Assembly: GCA_002368355.1 (NCBI GenBank)
Contig: AP018281.1
Coordinates: forward strand, 3,348,001-3,412,000
Length of the DNA: 64,000 nucleotides
Origin: Chondrocystis sp. NIES-4102
GTDB taxonomy: Bacteria > Cyanobacteriota > Cyanobacteriia > Cyanobacteriales > Xenococcaceae
Direction of reading: 5' to 3'
Below are positions 27,399 to 36,606 of the stretch, one piece after another. Numbering within the stretch: the stretch's first letter is position 1; each line of letters begins with the position of its first letter. Made by a program: the position numbers and the translations under genes. The notes under the pieces were generated by a model. That model was given only the letters and a program-made list of their open reading frames with translations, was not told the origin of the DNA and searched no databases.

Positions 27399-28751
27399 TT
27401 ATTCATTCATATTTTTATAAGTTGCCACAGAGGAAGGAGAAATACGATTGAGATAGCGGAAAATCCAATATTTCAATACCGTATCTAAGATAACGGGAAA
27501 AGTAGCAATAAATAAGAAATTAAAATCTCGATTTTCAGGTAATCCTAAATGACGAGATACTCCTTCTAGAATTACTTCCCAACCGTGAGGGGAATGATAA
27601 CCTACAAATATATCTGTAAGCAGAATAATTAAAAAAGCTTTAGCACTATCACTAAGACCATAAGCTATTTCATCGAGAAAAGATTTAATAATTTGGATTT
27701 CTCTTTTACAAAAATAGATAATTGCACCAAAAGCAAGTAAGGAAAATAAATCAGCAAAAACATTAGCGATCGCATTAGCCCCTTCTGCTCTTGATTCTTC
27801 TGCTAATTCTTCCGCTTTTTCTTTTACTTTAATTTCTTGTTCTTCTATAGATAATGGAGGAGTTAAGCCAATTATACTTTTAAAATGAAGTTGTTCTTCA
27901 TAACGATGTAATTCTGCAAAGGCTTCTTCTTCTAAATCTTTATTGATAAATAGTATCTGTTGCTCATGATTAACGAAATATCTATCCACCAAAGGAGTAA
28001 CAAATAGACTTTTAGTCACTTGATGAGTTAGCAATGGGACAATAATTAAGATCAATAAAAAGCGCACAGAAATAGCAGTTTTATTGCGACTTTTACGGAA
28101 CTTTCTAATTACTTCTTCTTCCGTATCTTCAGATTTTGGATCTATTTCTTGTTTAATGCGGTTTAGAGTTCGCATAAAAGAACGAGGTAAAACACTAGTT
28201 TTATCAGTAATAGTTTCAGTACCAGGTTCTTTACCGTTAATATTTTTCATGACTTGTTTTAAAGCCAGGGATCTTTCACTTTTATTAATAATTAAGCGAT
28301 CGCGTTGAGGATTGATATCTAAACGGCGAGTCGCAATAATTGGTATGTCTTCAAGATTTATTCTTCTATATTTTTCCGTAACAGCATCAATAAAAGCCAA
28401 CTTTTCTACTACAGTCAGTTCGCGAATATTATCAAAACCATTGCTATAGCGAACTATACTTTGACTTGCATCATTGGCTTGGATATCGGAAAAAATTAGT
28501 AAACCACGACTAAGTTTAAATTCTGTCAATCTTGCCTTAATGGTGCTGAGATAATTATTAACATCGGTGCGAAAAACTTTCATCACACTGGCAGAATATT
28601 CCATAGATCCAGCAGCGACTATTTGACCATTAAAATGCTCATCTTCGATCGCTTTTATTTTAACTGCTGCTCTATAGGCTGCATCTAAAGCTCGTTCAGG
28701 AGTAGTAGTAAACCAACGCCTACTATTATTAAATATGTCTTGTAGTGCCAT
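27399..28751 (-). CDS. pcxA: Proton extrusion protein PcxA (CemA family)
   Basis: PcxA (CotA) supports light-induced Na+-dependent proton extrusion across the cytoplasmic membrane and is homologous to chloroplast CemA (Ycf10). The 450-residue protein has a long soluble N-terminal half (FFNNSRRWFTTTPERALDAAYRAA-type start, EYSASVMKVFRTDVNNYL, FSDIQANDASQSIVRYSNGF). The C-terminal membrane half follows from about residue 225 (RFLLILIIVPLLTHQVTKSL, FADLFSLLAFGAIIYFCKRE, DTVLKYWIFRYLNRISP). Length is close to the Synechocystis protein. ATG at 28751; divergent from the helicase-like gene. Confidence 0.93.
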   Translation of the reverse strand: MALQDIFNNSRRWFTTTPERALDAAYRAAVKIKAIEDEHFNGQIVAAGSMEYSASVMKVFRTDVNNYLSTIKARLTEFKLSRGLLIFSDIQANDASQSIVRYSNGFDNIRELTVVEKLAFIDAVTEKYRRINLEDIPIIATRRLDINPQRDRLIINKSERSLALKQVMKNINGKEPGTETITDKTSVLPRSFMRTLNRIKQEIDPKSEDTEEEVIRKFRKSRNKTAISVRFLLILIIVPLLTHQVTKSLFVTPLVDRYFVNHEQQILFINKDLEEEAFAELHRYEEQLHFKSIIGLTPPLSIEEQEIKVKEKAEELAEESRAEGANAIANVFADLFSLLAFGAIIYFCKREIQIIKSFLDEIAYGLSDSAKAFLIILLTDIFVGYHSPHGWEVILEGVSRHLGLPENRDFNFLFIATFPVILDTVLKYWIFRYLNRISPSSVATYKNMNE

Positions 28752-28877
28752 TATTGTTCATTAAAATTATAGAAAATTGAGATCCCAATTACATTTGAGA
28801 CAAAGAGCAGAATTATAACCTCTATGATACTTAAGTAGATAGGCAATAATTGTTAATAGATTGCAAAAATAAAAACT

Positions 28878-30992
28878 GTGATAATTTTATCTCTTTGGAT
28901 TAAAGGTACAACACGCACAGGTAAAACATCTCGCTTAGTGACGGAATTTACTACCTGGGTAAGAAAACAATTAGTTAAACCTAAAGTCAAGGCTTTTCCT
29001 CCTAAATTAGCTTCACAAGTCCTAGTTTTAGCTGCCAACAATCAGAATCGTCGTTCTCTAAGCGATCGCCTGATTTTAAGTATAGACGCTACTTATCCAG
29101 TAGTATGTAAAACCCCTGTGGGTTTCATTACTGATGAAGTGATGTTATTTTTTCCTTTGGTTTTTGAACAATTAAAACTCAAAGCGCAATTTCCTTTAAG
29201 ATTACGCCCTGAAACAGAACAAGAATTGGCTACTCAATTATGGCGCGCTCAACCAGATTGGCAGGCTTTATGTGAATTGGAATCTGAATACCGTTTAGTA
29301 CGTAACACCCTAGACTTGATGCAGTTAGCAGGGGCTAGTAGTGTACCCACTGAAGATATTTCATATATGTTGCAACAAGGGTTAGCAGCAAAAATAGATA
29401 GCAATAGCAATTACAGCCATTTATGGCAAAAAATGGGAGAACTACTTTTATTATGGCGAACTTGGTGTTTAGAAAGAGGGTTATTAACTTATGGTTTAAT
29501 TTATGAGCTTTACTGGCGTTACCTACTACCTAATCCTCAATATCAACAACATCTAAAAAATCGTTATCAAGCAATATTTGCCGATGATCTAGATGACTAT
29601 CCAGCGATCGCGCGTGATTTATTTGAGTTGCTTATTAATTATGGTGCGGAGGGATTTTTCACTTATAATCCTCATGGCAAAAGTCGTTTAGGATTAAATG
29701 CTGATCCTGAATATTTAGCTGGTTTAGCTAATCGCTGTCAACAGTTAGAATTATTTCCTCTTATGGATAATTTAGCGACTGAGTTTGCGGAGACAGCCGT
29801 GGATTTAGTCACCCAAACAGCTTATTTAGTTGCTGCTCCTGATACAATTGAATCGGTACAAACCATTTCCAGAGCGGAATTATTACGCCAAACCGCCGAA
29901 ATAATTATAGAAGGAATTCAAAAACATCAAATCCCTGCAGAAGCGATCGCCATTATCGCCCCAGGTTTAGATGAAATCGCGCGCTATAGTCTAATTGAGA
30001 TATTAACCGCTAAAGGAATTGCCGTTCAACTTTTAAACGAACAACGCCCCTTAATAAGTTCTCCACTGATCAGAAGTCTTTTAACTCTTTTGTGTTTAGT
30101 CTATACAGATCTAGGTCTTTTAATTGACCGTGATGCAATTGCGGAAATGTTAACAGTTTTTAGTCAGAAGATTCAAGACGGCAAATTAATCCCCCAAATT
30201 GACCCTGTAAGAGCAGGATTAATTGCTGACTACTGCTATCAGGCTAATTCCCAGACCCCTACTTTAACTAGCGTTGAATCTTTCCCTCGTTGGGATCGTT
30301 TAGGACATCAAGCGACAACTGCCTATCAAACTATTATTACCTGGATTGCAGAGAACAAAAGTAAACAACAACAGCAAAATTTCCTAACTCCCACCATTGT
30401 CTTATCAGAAGCTATTAAATACTTTTTTCCCAATAATTCCTATTTAAGTAGCGATAAACTAGCAGATCTCAGGGAACTAATGGAAACCGCTCAACATTTT
30501 TGGGAAGTAGATCGCCGACTGAGACAAAGTGAACCTCGTTTTCAAACACAAGCTGCTACTATCGGTCAGTTTATCCAACTATTGCGCCGTGGTACAATTA
30601 CCGCTAATCCTCGCCCCCAAGCTCAATTTAATACCAAATCTGGGGCTGTTACCCTGGCTACCGTTTTTCAATATCGTCAAGAGCGAAATTCTCATTACTG
30701 GCAATTTTGGCTAGATGCAGGATCGCCCTTATGGTCACAAGGTGGTGCTGCTACCCTATTTGCTGCACCCTTATTTTTAAAACAATGGACAGGTAAAACT
30801 TTAATGCCTGAAGATGAATATGAACAAGATCAACAACGGTTGGAGCGTATTTTAAGAGATATATTAGCAAGAGCTACAGGAAAAATATTTCTTTGCCACA
30901 GTGATTTAGGGGTAAACGGTACAGATCAAGCTGGGGCATTATTACCCCTAGTTCATGCAGCAAGACAATATGTTAAGGCGATCGCTATATAA
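28878..30992 (+). CDS. SF1 helicase-like ATPase (AddB/UvrD-related)
   Basis: A 704-residue protein, often labelled recombinase or UvrD-like in cyanobacteria. The Walker A motif GTTRTGKT is at 10-17. A DD motif in AIFADDLDDYP fits helicase motif II, and the C-terminal half has the 2A-like stretch IAIIAPGLDEIARYSLIEIL with a motif V/VI-like GAVTLATVFQYRQER. The layout recalls AddB or RecB helicase parts, but the C-terminal Fe-S nuclease of AddB is absent, so it may be a DNA-binding ATPase in repair. Start is GTG. It converges with the dehydrogenase gene, 3 bases apart. Confidence 0.7.
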   Translation: MIILSLWIKGTTRTGKTSRLVTEFTTWVRKQLVKPKVKAFPPKLASQVLVLAANNQNRRSLSDRLILSIDATYPVVCKTPVGFITDEVMLFFPLVFEQLKLKAQFPLRLRPETEQELATQLWRAQPDWQALCELESEYRLVRNTLDLMQLAGASSVPTEDISYMLQQGLAAKIDSNSNYSHLWQKMGELLLLWRTWCLERGLLTYGLIYELYWRYLLPNPQYQQHLKNRYQAIFADDLDDYPAIARDLFELLINYGAEGFFTYNPHGKSRLGLNADPEYLAGLANRCQQLELFPLMDNLATEFAETAVDLVTQTAYLVAAPDTIESVQTISRAELLRQTAEIIIEGIQKHQIPAEAIAIIAPGLDEIARYSLIEILTAKGIAVQLLNEQRPLISSPLIRSLLTLLCLVYTDLGLLIDRDAIAEMLTVFSQKIQDGKLIPQIDPVRAGLIADYCYQANSQTPTLTSVESFPRWDRLGHQATTAYQTIITWIAENKSKQQQQNFLTPTIVLSEAIKYFFPNNSYLSSDKLADLRELMETAQHFWEVDRRLRQSEPRFQTQAATIGQFIQLLRRGTITANPRPQAQFNTKSGAVTLATVFQYRQERNSHYWQFWLDAGSPLWSQGGAATLFAAPLFLKQWTGKTLMPEDEYEQDQQRLERILRDILARATGKIFLCHSDLGVNGTDQAGALLPLVHAARQYVKAIAI

Positions 30993-30995
30993 ACT

Positions 30996-32156
30996 TTATT
31001 CTATTGAGGTTTTAGTAACGGCAGTCTTATTTGTCTCCACTACAGTAGAAACCATTGCTGCTGTTAGTTGTTCGGCAGAAACCTTAAACGGTAAGCGATG
31101 AATATCTGATTGAGGTTGAGTTGCGATCGCTGCTACCTGACGTAGTTGAGCTAAACTAATATTGCCTAAACCTAAATCCTCTAAAGTTTTTGGTAAACCA
31201 ATGGCTGTGTAAAACTTTAGTAATTGCTGACGACTGGTTGCTGCTAGTTGATTACCCTGAATCATTTCTTCTAAGCGCAACTGTACCAAAATTCCATAAG
31301 CCACCTTTTCTCCGTGTAGCACATCATGGGATTCTAGCAGATGAGTTAAACCATTATGAACTGCATGGGCTGCCACAGTACGACAGTCTGCCCCACCAAT
31401 ACCCCCAATAACCCCAGCCAATAAAACGGTTGCATCAACTACTTCGCGCCAAGCATCACTTTCTGGTTGATCTAGAGCCTGGGATGATTTTTGAAATAGG
31501 ATGTCTCGTAAGATCCGCGCTTGTTGTACGGCTGAAATTAGGAGAGTAGAAGTAGAATTACCACTACTGACAGAAGCTTCATACCATTTAGCGATCGCAT
31601 CTCCAATTCCTGCCACCAAAGTTCTTTGAGGTGCAGTTCTAATTAAACTGTAGTCGAGGATTAGAAGATCAGGACAATTATTGAGGGATACATCATACTG
31701 AAACGCTCCTGCCTCTGAATATATATTAGATAAAGCTGTCCAAGCAGCACAAGTTGCTCCAGAAGTGGGTATAGTAACTATGGGTAATTGGCACTGATGA
31801 GCTAGTAGTTTAGCTGTATCTAAAGCCTTACCACCACCAACACCAATAATTAAATCAGCAGTATGTTCCTTTACTTGTTGTTGCAGTCGTAGCAAAGAAG
31901 ATTCCGCACAGTCTGGACTATATTGGGCAAACTGGCTGGTAAATATATCAGTAGTTAAAACTGGCTCTAAAGTGGGTTTTATCACCTCTAGGGTTTTATT
32001 CCCTCCTACTACTAATGGGCGTATACCCAAAAGAGCGATTTCTTGGCGCGACTCGGATAAACAATTTTCTCCCCGTAAAACTCTTCGGGGGGCGATTACT
32101 AAAGGTGTATAACTAGTTGCTAATTTGGTGTTTGTAGTAGTGGCTTTTTTACTCAT
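30996..32156 (-). CDS. Iron-type alcohol/glycerol dehydrogenase family protein
   Basis: A 386-residue member of the metal-dependent (Fe/Zn) dehydrogenase family. The NAD(P) motif IGVGGGKALDTAK and TIPTSGATCAAWTA follow glycerol-dehydrogenase patterns. The metal ligands are Asp in GIGDAIAKW, His in AAHAVHNGL and His in LHGEKVAYG. The first 15 residues are polar and non-conserved, so a later start is possible. Substrate cannot be told from sequence; glycerol-like or short aldehyde/alcohol substrates are plausible. Upstream is ycf51, same strand, 41 bases away. Confidence 0.85.
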   Translation of the reverse strand: MSKKATTTNTKLATSYTPLVIAPRRVLRGENCLSESRQEIALLGIRPLVVGGNKTLEVIKPTLEPVLTTDIFTSQFAQYSPDCAESSLLRLQQQVKEHTADLIIGVGGGKALDTAKLLAHQCQLPIVTIPTSGATCAAWTALSNIYSEAGAFQYDVSLNNCPDLLILDYSLIRTAPQRTLVAGIGDAIAKWYEASVSSGNSTSTLLISAVQQARILRDILFQKSSQALDQPESDAWREVVDATVLLAGVIGGIGGADCRTVAAHAVHNGLTHLLESHDVLHGEKVAYGILVQLRLEEMIQGNQLAATSRQQLLKFYTAIGLPKTLEDLGLGNISLAQLRQVAAIATQPQSDIHRLPFKVSAEQLTAAMVSTVVETNKTAVTKTSIE

Positions 32157-32197
32157 CTGTTAATAAAACTTAAATTTATGCTTATTTATTAAAGTTA

Positions 32198-32716
32198 TTA
32201 AGTAGATTTAGGTAATTTTGACAAATTTTGGGAAAATACTTCAATATCGATATCATTCTCGCCTCTAGCAATCAGCGATCGCTTGGCTGTTCCTAAATAT
32301 ACAGGTTGTGAAACCCCTGTTTGAGGATGGATTACTGTACGCAATTTGACGGTAAATTGATCATTCCCTGCTGTACCTGTTCTACCGTAAGAGTATAGAT
32401 CTGTTGCTGCTTGAATCAAAGTGGGTTCGATGGCGGATTCCTCTATATCTGGATTTACGGCTACCACAGCTTGATTCGCACCATTGTCATACACTAATGT
32501 ATAACGAACCGCTCCTGGGATTTCTGCATGGGGAAATAAACCTAATCCCAAGGCAACTATACCTAAAGTTAGGACTCCCATAAAGCTTGTAGCCCCTACT
32601 AAACGGAAACGCCAAGCCCAACCTAAGATAAACGCCAAGATAGCAATTATTAAGGTAATAACAGTCGCGATCGCCGACCATTTGGCATAAAAGAAAATAT
32701 CGCTAGGCAAATTCAT
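32198..32716 (-). CDS. ycf51: Ycf51-family (DUF2518) membrane protein
   Basis: A 172-residue protein with two membrane spans near the N-terminus (about 14-34 and 39-62) and a soluble C-terminal domain. Stretches I associate with Ycf51 are FILGWAWRFRLVGAT, LGLGLFPHAEIPGAVRYTLVYDNG and the final IARGENDIDIEVFSQNLSKLP. The family is shared by cyanobacteria and some algal plastids and has no established function. ATG at 32716. It may be co-transcribed with the dehydrogenase gene that follows. Confidence 0.85.
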   Translation of the reverse strand: MNLPSDIFFYAKWSAIATVITLIIAILAFILGWAWRFRLVGATSFMGVLTLGIVALGLGLFPHAEIPGAVRYTLVYDNGANQAVVAVNPDIEESAIEPTLIQAATDLYSYGRTGTAGNDQFTVKLRTVIHPQTGVSQPVYLGTAKRSLIARGENDIDIEVFSQNLSKLPKST

Positions 32717-32925
32717 AAAGTATTCTCTAAATAAAATGTTATTGGTTAGCGGGACTTAAATTGTATTTTTAAGCTTAGACGGATTTAATTGATTATTAAC
32801 CGCAGCCTATAGAGATTTTTTTTTATGTCTACAAGCTCTTGTTTTATTTTTAAATTATTTTAGTTATTCTCAACACAATTCAAAAATATTAGCTAGCTAG
32901 GGCAAAGTTAGACTGGCGAATACGG

Positions 32926-32959
32926 AAAAGCTAATAGCAAAAGTACAAAAGCTATTAGC
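32926..32959 (-). terminator. Terminator after serA
   Basis: On the minus strand GCTAATAGC (32951-32959) pairs perfectly with GCTATTAGC (32930-32938) across a 12-base loop, followed by TTTT. It begins 41 bases past the serA stop. Confidence 0.65.
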
Positions 32960-32999
32960 CATCAACAGTATTAAATTACGCCTTGAAGTCTCCTAAACT

Positions 33000-34595
33000 C
33001 TAGGTAGATAGCTTAACTGTATAGGCATCCCGAATACCCTCAATTTTAACAATTTCCTCTAAAATTCCTTCAGGTAAGGGATCGTCAAGACTAAGTACCA
33101 TCACCGCTTCCCCTCTAACAATTTTACGACCAACCTGCATACTAGCTATGTTGACGTTATGACTACCTAAAAGAGAGCCAATTCTGCCGATGATACCAGG
33201 CATATCTCTGTGTAAAGTAAACAGCATATTATCATTGGGGGGAACATTAATCGGAAAGTCATCTAAATCAGTAATTCTTATTTCCCCTTCACTTAATAAT
33301 GCTCCTGTGACAGAGTGTTTACCATTAGATCCTATGGCTTCTATATGTAATGAACCACCAGAATAATCACGAGTTGAGCTATCTTTTGTTTCAATTACTC
33401 TAATACCTCGCTCACTAGCTTCTATCGCAGCATTAACATAATTCACCCTCTCTCTTAAGGCTTGAGACAATAAACCTTTTAAAGCAGCTACAATAATCGG
33501 CTGACTGTCATTGTTAGCCAATTCCCCTTGTAAGCGTACATTAAACTCATTAATTCTACCACCAGCTAATTGACCTGCCATTGTACCCAAGGTTTCCGCC
33601 AAGCGTAGGTATGGTCGTAATTTCTCCATTACATCTGGATTCAAGCCAGGGATATTAACCGCAGATCTAGCAGGTAAACCTAGTAAAACATCTCTAATTT
33701 GTTCTGCTACGTCAATTGCCACATTAACTTGCGCCTCCGCCGTAGAAGCTCCCAAATGTGGTGTTAAAATTAGGTTAGAACCTATTGCAGTTAATGGTGA
33801 TTCACCTAAAGGCTCATTACTAAATACATCTAGAGCAGCACCACCTATTTTTCCTGCTGCAAGGGCTTGAGCTAAAGCTGCTTCATCAATAATGCCACCA
33901 CGAGCGCAATTTATAATTCTGACATGAGGCTTCATTTTCGCCAAAGCTTCAGCATTGATTAAATTAGCAGTTTCAGATGTTTTAGGAATATGTAAGGTAA
34001 TGTAATCTGCTTCTTTAAACAATAAATCTAAATCTACCAAGCTACACCCTAATCTTTCAGCCCTATCCGCAGACACAAATGGATCATAAGCAAGTAACTT
34101 CATTTCCATTGCTCGTGCTACCTTAGCTACGTGCGCGCCAATTTTACCTAAACCAACTACTCCTAAAGTTTTCTTATAAACTTCATTGCCGACGAACTTT
34201 TTACGCTCCCACTTACCATCTTTAACCGAATGGTTAGCATCAGGAATTTGACGTGATAGGGATAACATCATTGCCAGAGCGTGTTCAGCAGCAGCTATAG
34301 TATTACCTTCTGGAGAGTTGACGACGACTATACCTTGACGAGTAGCAGCACGCACATCAATATTGTCTACTCCTACTCCTGCACGCCCGATAATTTTAAG
34401 GTTTTTGCCAGCTTCTATTACTTCTGCGGTAACTTTAGTCTCCGATCGCAGCATCAAAGCATCATATTCAGGAATTATTCTGATTAATTCTTCTGGAGGT
34501 AGTTTGGTTTTTACGTCTACTTCGGCTACCTGAGAGAGTATATCGATACCAACTTGATCGATAGGATCGGAGACGAGAACTTTTGCCATATTCAT
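33000..34595 (-). CDS. serA: D-3-phosphoglycerate dehydrogenase
   Basis: First enzyme of the phosphorylated serine pathway. The 531-residue long form has substrate- and NAD-binding domains (GRAGVGVDNID, GLGKIGAHVAKVARAM, INCARGGIIDEAAL, with the catalytic His in TPHLGAS), an intervening ASB domain (about 320-450) and a C-terminal ACT domain (MLFTHRDMPGIIGRIGSLLG-type, residues 455-531) for feedback control. Two ATGs lie two codons apart; the second (34589, MAKVLVSD) is the family-typical start. A terminator lies 41 bases downstream, and a structured repeat sits about 115 bases upstream. Confidence 0.96.
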   Translation of the reverse strand: MNMAKVLVSDPIDQVGIDILSQVAEVDVKTKLPPEELIRIIPEYDALMLRSETKVTAEVIEAGKNLKIIGRAGVGVDNIDVRAATRQGIVVVNSPEGNTIAAAEHALAMMLSLSRQIPDANHSVKDGKWERKKFVGNEVYKKTLGVVGLGKIGAHVAKVARAMEMKLLAYDPFVSADRAERLGCSLVDLDLLFKEADYITLHIPKTSETANLINAEALAKMKPHVRIINCARGGIIDEAALAQALAAGKIGGAALDVFSNEPLGESPLTAIGSNLILTPHLGASTAEAQVNVAIDVAEQIRDVLLGLPARSAVNIPGLNPDVMEKLRPYLRLAETLGTMAGQLAGGRINEFNVRLQGELANNDSQPIIVAALKGLLSQALRERVNYVNAAIEASERGIRVIETKDSSTRDYSGGSLHIEAIGSNGKHSVTGALLSEGEIRITDLDDFPINVPPNDNMLFTLHRDMPGIIGRIGSLLGSHNVNIASMQVGRKIVRGEAVMVLSLDDPLPEGILEEIVKIEGIRDAYTVKLST

Positions 34596-35507
34596 GAATT
34601 TGTAGTCTAATTCCCTTTGAGTCTTGTTTGGTTGATTTGTAAGCCTAATTCTTTCAGGTTGAGATTGACAAAGGATTGACTAGTCTCATCAATATCTTCC
34701 AACCTTTAGCTCTACATTATTTTTGCTTGAGTCACAGATTATCTGATGCCCTTTGGGTACTCCGCCGCTTGCCCTCGAATGGGGGTAAAACGACGAAGAC
34801 GGCACGTGACCGTTGGTCAGCGCAGTAAATTATTGTAAAGGTAAAAGTCACTGAAATTTCTATTTGTTAAAAAGATTTTGGATTTATCTATTTCGTGGCT
34901 CTAGTTATATTTGCTAATTATTTTGTTATTTTGCTAAATTGCTTGCTTGTGATTGTAAATCTTTAGTTATTTAGTATTTTAAAATGATTGAGCCATAATG
35001 CTTGTGTATACTTTGGCATGGTCTGTAACTAAAGTAATTTTATAAGTTGGTGCAGCAGTATATTTATTTATCGGCAGTACAGGTTATCTTTGGCATATAC
35101 GATCTGGCAATTTTGTTAACTTTAAAATACTTTCTGTCTATTTTGCAGCAATAGATCATAATCAGTTTTTCCGATAGGTTTTCTCAAGTTGTCTGGCTTT
35201 GATACCCCTTACCAATGTTGCTCATATTTATATAATTTCAATTATTTTCTATATTAGAAACCTACATCAGGATTTTTGGTAATGGTTTTTAGCGATTATA
35301 GTAATAGCTTTTTTATATTTTTAAAATGTTTAGTTCCACTCTCGTTACTTGAAAGCTTTTATTATGATTAATGAACGTTGATTAAGCAATAAATCAATTT
35401 CATATTAAATGTCAGGAACTTATCTCACCTAAGTTTATATTGAAAGCGCTCGCTCTATACTTTTAGTTATATTAATAATTGCCTTTAATTTTATTAAAAA
35501 ATAATTT
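34596..35507. other. 912-base intergenic region
   Basis: The longest gene-free stretch in the window. It holds structured repeat copy B (34731-34817) and, at 34998-35324, a plus-strand frame rich in hydrophobic residues but broken by three stops, possibly a decayed membrane-protein gene. The rest is AT-rich. Divergent promoters for serA and the 35508 gene should also lie here. Confidence 0.5.
34731..34817 (+). repeat. Dispersed structured repeat, copy B
   Basis: Second copy of the element at 5926-5996, same orientation. The foot is identical: GTCAC (34731-34735) with GTGAC (34806-34810), and TGCC (34747-34750) with GGCA (34801-34804). The apical part differs and is 16 bases longer: CTCCGCCG (34760-34767) can pair with CGACGAAG (34791-34798) with two mismatches, and TTGCCC (34769-34774) with GGGTAA (34783-34788). 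The flank CCCTTTGGGTA and the tail CGTTGGT are also shared. Confidence 0.75.
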
Positions 35508-36383
35508 ATGAATCCTAAGCTTATTAAAAATAATATTGCTCAAGCCCTAGCAGTAATGGATGAGCAAAAAATTGAGAAATATGCTCACGATTTAAAGTTA
35601 TTGATTCTTAATAAAGATGATGATTTTGAATTATACTTTATTGTCTTACTAGAATTATTAAATCAGCCAGATTTTGCTGAAATTTCCTTAGCTTGGAATT
35701 ATTTTAAAATCTTAAAAAGTTGTCAATATTTACTATCCCAGTCTCAAAAAACAAGATTTTTTACTACTATAGCAAGTGCTTATAAAGCTTTCGAGGAAAC
35801 TAACCCCTATGATCTTCAAAATGCTATCCAACAAGCTATAACTTTAAATGATTCTATAATAATAGAAAAACATATTTTAGAATTGGATAGTTGCTTTTTT
35901 GGATTAGAGCATTTTCCAGAAGATATATTTAGTTTCTTAATTTCGTTATTTACTCAGGACAATGTATTAAATATGAATGGTTCTTGGCATTTATTAATGC
36001 CCTTACAATATAATTGGGAACTTCTATCTGACGAGCAGAAAAAACAACTTATTTTAACTTTGGAAAGCGTTTATATTAAATTGCAAGACTGGATGTCATT
36101 ATTTATCATCTCAGAAATATTAGGAGAAAATTTTGCAAACGAGCAAGCATTTGATGTTTTATGTAAATTTAAAAATATAGAATCTGTCCAACATCGATCT
36201 TTTGTTCCTCATGGATTTGAGCATATTGTTCGAGATTCGCCAAATAAAAAGCTAGCTGAAAAAGCATATTTTGAGCTTCTACAAATGAAAGAAGATTCTT
36301 CGCCGATAGTCAGAGATGAAGTAACTTTATCTATTAAGAGAATTACAAGAAATAGAGATTTTCTAAAGTGTGGTTATCAATAA
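35508..36383 (+). CDS. Unrecognised 291-residue protein
   Basis: I do not recognise this gene. It encodes a soluble, mostly helical protein rich in Leu, Ile, Asn, Glu and Lys, with no signal peptide or membrane span. Repeated amphipathic helices (for example IEKYAHDLKLLIL, FELYFIVLLELLNQPDF, PIVRDEVTLSIKRITRNRD at the end) would suit a HEAT/ARM-like solenoid, which is inference only. It stands alone, flanked by a 912-base gene-free region on the left and inverted repeats on the right. Its AT-rich codon use and isolation would fit an accessory gene. ATG at 35508. Confidence 0.6.
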   Translation: MNPKLIKNNIAQALAVMDEQKIEKYAHDLKLLILNKDDDFELYFIVLLELLNQPDFAEISLAWNYFKILKSCQYLLSQSQKTRFFTTIASAYKAFEETNPYDLQNAIQQAITLNDSIIIEKHILELDSCFFGLEHFPEDIFSFLISLFTQDNVLNMNGSWHLLMPLQYNWELLSDEQKKQLILTLESVYIKLQDWMSLFIISEILGENFANEQAFDVLCKFKNIESVQHRSFVPHGFEHIVRDSPNKKLAEKAYFELLQMKEDSSPIVRDEVTLSIKRITRNRDFLKCGYQ

Positions 36384-36393
36384 ATATAAAAAA

Positions 36394-36439
36394 AGACGTA
36401 ATTAAACATTGTGGAGAATTCATGTTTACTATAACGTCT
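36394..36439. terminator. Long hairpin between convergent genes
   Basis: AGACGT and TAAACAT pair with ATGTTTA and ACGTCT, with a 3/5-base internal loop, a 12-base apical loop and an A-run just before it. Read on the minus strand it is followed by a T-tract, so it may terminate the lipoprotein transcript; on the plus strand it would end the unknown gene's transcript. Confidence 0.6.
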
Positions 36440-36606
36440 AGCTAATTAAATTTTTATGGTTAAATTGCAGGAGCAAAATATTAGAAAGATTGCTCATTAT
36501 GGCGATAACCAGATTATTTAAAATTCAACCTAATATGTTGATCTTTAATTGATAATCAATGAGCAATTATGCAATATCCTTACACGAATGTATAAAAGCT
36601 ATAAAA

